A program made the position numbers and the translations under genes. A stretch of 8,274 bases of DNA from Bacillota bacterium. Its GTDB lineage: Bacteria; Bacillota; Bacilli; Bacillales; Cytobacillaceae. This document shows, piece by piece, positions 6,312-8,274 of the stretch (its first letter is position 1; each line of letters opens with the position of its first letter). Where the stretch lies: contig JAUZPT010000112.1 in assembly GCA_030705745.1 (NCBI GenBank), positions 1-8,274 on the forward strand. The letters run 5' to 3'. The notes beneath the pieces were generated by a model, which had not been told where the DNA came from, did not search any database, and saw only the letters and a list, made by a program, of their open reading frames with translations.

Positions 6312-6346
6312 AAAAGAACCTGGCAATTTAGAATCCAGGTTCTTTT
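6312..6346. terminator. Bidirectional terminator-like hairpin
   Basis: AAAAGAACCTGG (6312-6323) and CCAGGTTCTTTT (6335-6346) form a perfect 12-bp stem with an 11-nt loop. Tracts of T on each strand make it usable in both directions. It lies between convergent genes, about 115 nt beyond the phosphodiesterase stop codon, and may terminate that gene as well as any read-through from the sigB operon. Confidence 0.72.
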
Positions 6347-6462
6347 GATTGATGAATATATATAGTACAAAAATAGGCTGAGTTAGAAAGGAAGTAAATC
6401 CGATCTGAAAAAAATCATTCGTTTGGAAGTTTACTGTATATTTATTTTTTTCTTTTAAAATA

Positions 6463-7581
6463 TTAATTTTCCGATTTAAGTTTCTCATTCATCGGGAGTC
6501 GGTAGCTCTTGGGCAGCTTGAAACCATTCTGTTTCATGACGTTACGAAGAAGATCCGGGTAGTCGGTAATCATCCCGTCTACTCCATCGTTGATAAGCTT
6601 TTGCATAGTTGGCGCGTCATCGATCGTCCATGGGATAACCTTCATGCCGTCCTTATGCGCTTCCTGCACCATGTCCTTCGTAACATATGGCACGTAATTT
6701 GCATCGGTGACTTTGCCATTCTGGGGGAAAGCATGTACCGGTGAGATGGCGTCCGCACCGAACGAATGGGCCGCAGCTACCATGTCGCCCCCGAAATCGT
6801 CGATATCGATGCCGCCCAACCACGGAGATTTCCCTGGCTGTCCGGGCTGCAGGAATTGCGGACCATTGGTCAACGCAACGATCGGCAGGCGCGGCTCGAC
6901 CTGACGCATGCGCATAAGCGAGCCCCAGTCGAAGCTTTCGATTGACACCCGGTGAAGCATTCCGGCCTCACGAACCTCGCGAGCAACGATCTGCACGAAC
7001 TCTTCTCGTGGAGCAGTTTCCTCTGGAGCTCCAGCTTCTACTTTTGTTTCGACGTTCATCCACACCTTATTTGCATGATAACGTTTAACAAGATCAAAAA
7101 TTTCGGTGAGAAGTGGCATCCGTGCACCGGGGCTCAATTTTTGCCCAGGGAAATCCTGCAATCTTTTGGAACCGCAGTCCAGCGTTCGTACTTCAGCAAG
7201 GGTGAGATTTTTAATGTATTTCCCAACATATGGATATTGGGGATCGCCAGCGAATGCAGGACTAGTGTCCGAGCACTTCGCACCTGAAATTTGGCGGTCG
7301 TGCGAGATGATAGCCTGGTGGTCCTTTGTAATTTGCACGTCCATCTCGAGTGTACTCACACCGACTTCGAGAGCTTTGGAGAAGGATGCGATCGTGGACT
7401 CAACTGTGAGGCCGATTCCACCTCGGTGTGCCTGTAGATCAAACGATTTGGGACCGAAGCTTGAGGCATAAGAAGGGGACGATTTCTCAGAATCTGAGAC
7501 AGTTTTTGCTGATGTTTGGCTTGCTGTGGAACAAACCATAAGTGCAGCCATCGTTGCGAATATAATCTTTTTTCTGTTCAT
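6463..7581 (-). CDS. Secreted glycerophosphodiester phosphodiesterase
   Basis: GDPD-family TIM-barrel enzyme, expected to hydrolyse glycerophosphodiesters to glycerol-3-phosphate and an alcohol outside the cytoplasmic membrane. The 372-residue protein begins with a signal peptide (MNRKK, then a hydrophobic stretch to about residue 20, likely cleavage after SQTSA at 25). Catalytic histidines are H52 in AHRGG and H94 in SHD; metal ligands are E79 and D81 in EMDVQ and E178 in NVETK. The spacing of H52, E79, D81 and H94 is that of known GDPD enzymes. The usual EN after the HRG motif is ES here (VESTIASF). WTIDD and GVDGMITDYPDLL near the end are typical. C103 and C136 could form a disulfide in an inserted segment. 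AGGAGT (7589-7594) precedes the ATG by 7 nt. GC is visibly higher than in the flanks. A function like glpQ is plausible, but orthology is not shown. Confidence 0.93.
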   Translation of the reverse strand: MNRKKIIFATMAALMVCSTASQTSAKTVSDSEKSSPSYASSFGPKSFDLQAHRGGIGLTVESTIASFSKALEVGVSTLEMDVQITKDHQAIISHDRQISGAKCSDTSPAFAGDPQYPYVGKYIKNLTLAEVRTLDCGSKRLQDFPGQKLSPGARMPLLTEIFDLVKRYHANKVWMNVETKVEAGAPEETAPREEFVQIVAREVREAGMLHRVSIESFDWGSLMRMRQVEPRLPIVALTNGPQFLQPGQPGKSPWLGGIDIDDFGGDMVAAAHSFGADAISPVHAFPQNGKVTDANYVPYVTKDMVQEAHKDGMKVIPWTIDDAPTMQKLINDGVDGMITDYPDLLRNVMKQNGFKLPKSYRLPMNEKLKSEN

Positions 7582-8022
7582 TTCCTCAACTCCTAATTAC
7601 TTATAATATGTATTACTTTTATAAGTATAGATGGATGTTGTGAAGCTACGATTGCGGGAATGATAAGAGATAGTAAAGAAAACTACTCAGAATGTAATGG
7701 TTCTTTCGGTCTGTATTGGTAGTTGAATTGAGCGAATTATAGGAGAAAGTTTTAAATTTATATTCATAAAGAACGTTGGCAAACCTCTATGAGTAAGAGG
7801 GGATATAGTGTTATTTTTCCAAAATTTTTTATTTTTATTATTAATAAAGGAAAGGTACCTGTATCCACTATGGACGTTATCAATTTTTTCCGAATTCCAT
7901 CCAAATGATTAACCTGATACAGAAAACAACAATGTTCTTAAATAGAGCTTAAAAAAAAGGTTAACCAGAAATCTGGTTAACCTTTCATTGCGTAAGGGCG
8001 TTCTTTTTGTTTTTATATTTTA
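7582..8022. other. Gene-free AT-rich region upstream of the phosphodiesterase
   Basis: I find no convincing ORF or RNA gene. The part next to 7581 must hold the promoter of the phosphodiesterase gene, but no -35/-10 pair with good spacing stands out; a TATACT-like -10 at about 7625-7630 (minus strand) lacks a matching -35. A 5-bp hairpin (CCTCT/AGAGG, 7784-7800) has no T-run. A terminator of the minus-strand gene on the right lies at 7951-7985. Confidence 0.6.
7951..7985 (-). terminator. Strong Rho-independent terminator (minus strand)
   Basis: AAAGGTTAACCAG (7956-7968) and CTGGTTAACCTTT (7973-7985) form a perfect 13-bp stem with a 4-nt loop. The run of eight A residues at 7951-7958 reads as a U-tract on the minus strand. 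It lies 37 nt beyond the stop codon of the small gene at 8023-8241 and terminates it. Confidence 0.88.
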
Positions 8023-8241
8023 TTACCTTTTCTTCTTTTTGGAATTATCTACAATCAGTTTATTTTTATTAACGGTTTCTAAAATAACTTGAACATGAAT
8101 ATTTTTTTCATCAACGTTATTAACACTTGAAACTTTTCCTTTACGACCTTTAATTGTTAAATCTTCACCTACTGATGGAACACGTTTAAGCAGTTGATTT
8201 AATAAAAGATTTTTGTTGTCGAAAAAATGAACTACAAACAT
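8023..8241 (-). CDS. Small protein of unknown function
   Basis: I do not recognise this family with confidence. From the chosen start it has 72 residues, with an N-terminal MFVVHFFDNKNLLLNQLLKRVPSVGEDL, a glycine/lysine turn (IKGRKGKV), alternating hydrophobic residues suggesting strands (HVQVILETV), and a very basic tail ending KKKKR. There is no signal peptide or membrane segment. The pattern (RVPSVGEDL, then KGKVSSVNNV) suggests a small beta-rich fold; the basic tail could bind nucleic acid, but that is a guess. AGGTGAG at 8248-8254 directly abuts an ATG at 8245-8247, whereas the ATG at 8239-8241 has normal spacing, so I prefer the latter; the longer form has 74 residues. A clear start site, a strong terminator and its own transcription unit support a real gene. 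Confidence 0.72.
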   Translation of the reverse strand: MFVVHFFDNKNLLLNQLLKRVPSVGEDLTIKGRKGKVSSVNNVDEKNIHVQVILETVNKNKLIVDNSKKKKR

Positions 8242-8274
8242 TTTCATCTCACCTATTTCATATAGAGTATGTGA

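Larger units (their letters stand above)
6006..6462. other. Intergenic region between rsbX and the phosphodiesterase gene
   Basis: There are no credible genes. The region contains the tail of the rsbX terminator, a 274-base element with terminal inverted repeats (6031-6304), a bidirectional terminator-like hairpin (6312-6346) and an AT-rich stretch (6350-6462) in which I see nothing further. The genes on either side are convergent. Confidence 0.75.

Noticed and set aside
7106..7471. Plus-strand ORFs of 111-121 codons inside the phosphodiesterase gene
   Set aside because: They are antisense frames opened by the higher GC of that gene; the minus-strand product has complete catalytic motifs.
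7859..7922. Inverted pair CTGTATC (7859-7865) and GATACAG (7916-7922)
   Set aside because: Seven bases about 50 bases apart are within chance for this composition, and no element or ORF is bounded by them.
7991..8002. Twelve bases (CGTAAGGGCGTT) shared with the ndoA terminator at 776-787
   Set aside because: Only the right arm is shared and no pairing left arm exists here, so it is not a terminator; probably chance or a faint remnant.
1..8274. CRISPR array, tRNA or rRNA genes
   Set aside because: No regularly spaced direct repeats and no tRNA- or rRNA-like segments were seen on either strand.

Overview
The window comes from a member of the Bacillaceae. The chromosome is AT-rich, the ribosome binding sites are strong GGAGG types, and one strand carries the order ndoAI-ndoA-rsbR-rsbS-rsbT-rsbU-rsbV-rsbW-sigB-rsbX. 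This is the arrangement known from Bacillus subtilis and relatives. The full RsbR/S/T stressosome branch together with rsbX argues against the Bacillus cereus group, which organises its sigB locus differently. Genus and species cannot be fixed from this sequence alone.

Layout. Positions 1-118 are the upstream region of a toxin-antitoxin pair: the ribbon-helix-helix antitoxin EndoAI (119-400) and the MazF-family endoribonuclease EndoA (405-755), closed by two terminators in tandem (about 763-792 and 839-869). A 288-base AT-rich gap before rsbR holds two promoter candidates, an exact sigma-B type match (956-981) and a sigma-A type match (1019-1048). The eight-gene general stress operon runs from 1158 to 6005 and ends in a terminator whose stem overlaps the rsbX stop codon. 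Inside it, a textbook sigma-B promoter (3766-3791) overlaps the rsbU stop codon and drives rsbV-rsbW-sigB-rsbX.

How the operon works (known for these families). RsbR and RsbS form the stressosome. On stress the kinase RsbT phosphorylates them, is released, and activates the phosphatase RsbU. RsbU dephosphorylates RsbV, and RsbV then draws the anti-sigma kinase RsbW away from sigma-B. RsbX resets the stressosome. All phospho-acceptor and catalytic residues checked are present.

Downstream, the locus leaves the conserved arrangement. A 274-base element with imperfect 26-base terminal inverted repeats and an array of small palindromes (6031-6304) lies just behind the rsbX terminator, with no transposase. 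It is followed by a bidirectional terminator-like hairpin. A secreted glycerophosphodiester phosphodiesterase on the minus strand (7581-6463) has visibly higher GC than its surroundings. After about 440 bases without genes comes a small minus-strand gene of unknown function (8241-8023) with a strong terminator.

Most of the window is a well-known regulatory system. The points most worth checking are the extra sigma-B promoter ahead of rsbR, the MITE-like palindromic element, and the apparently foreign phosphodiesterase.
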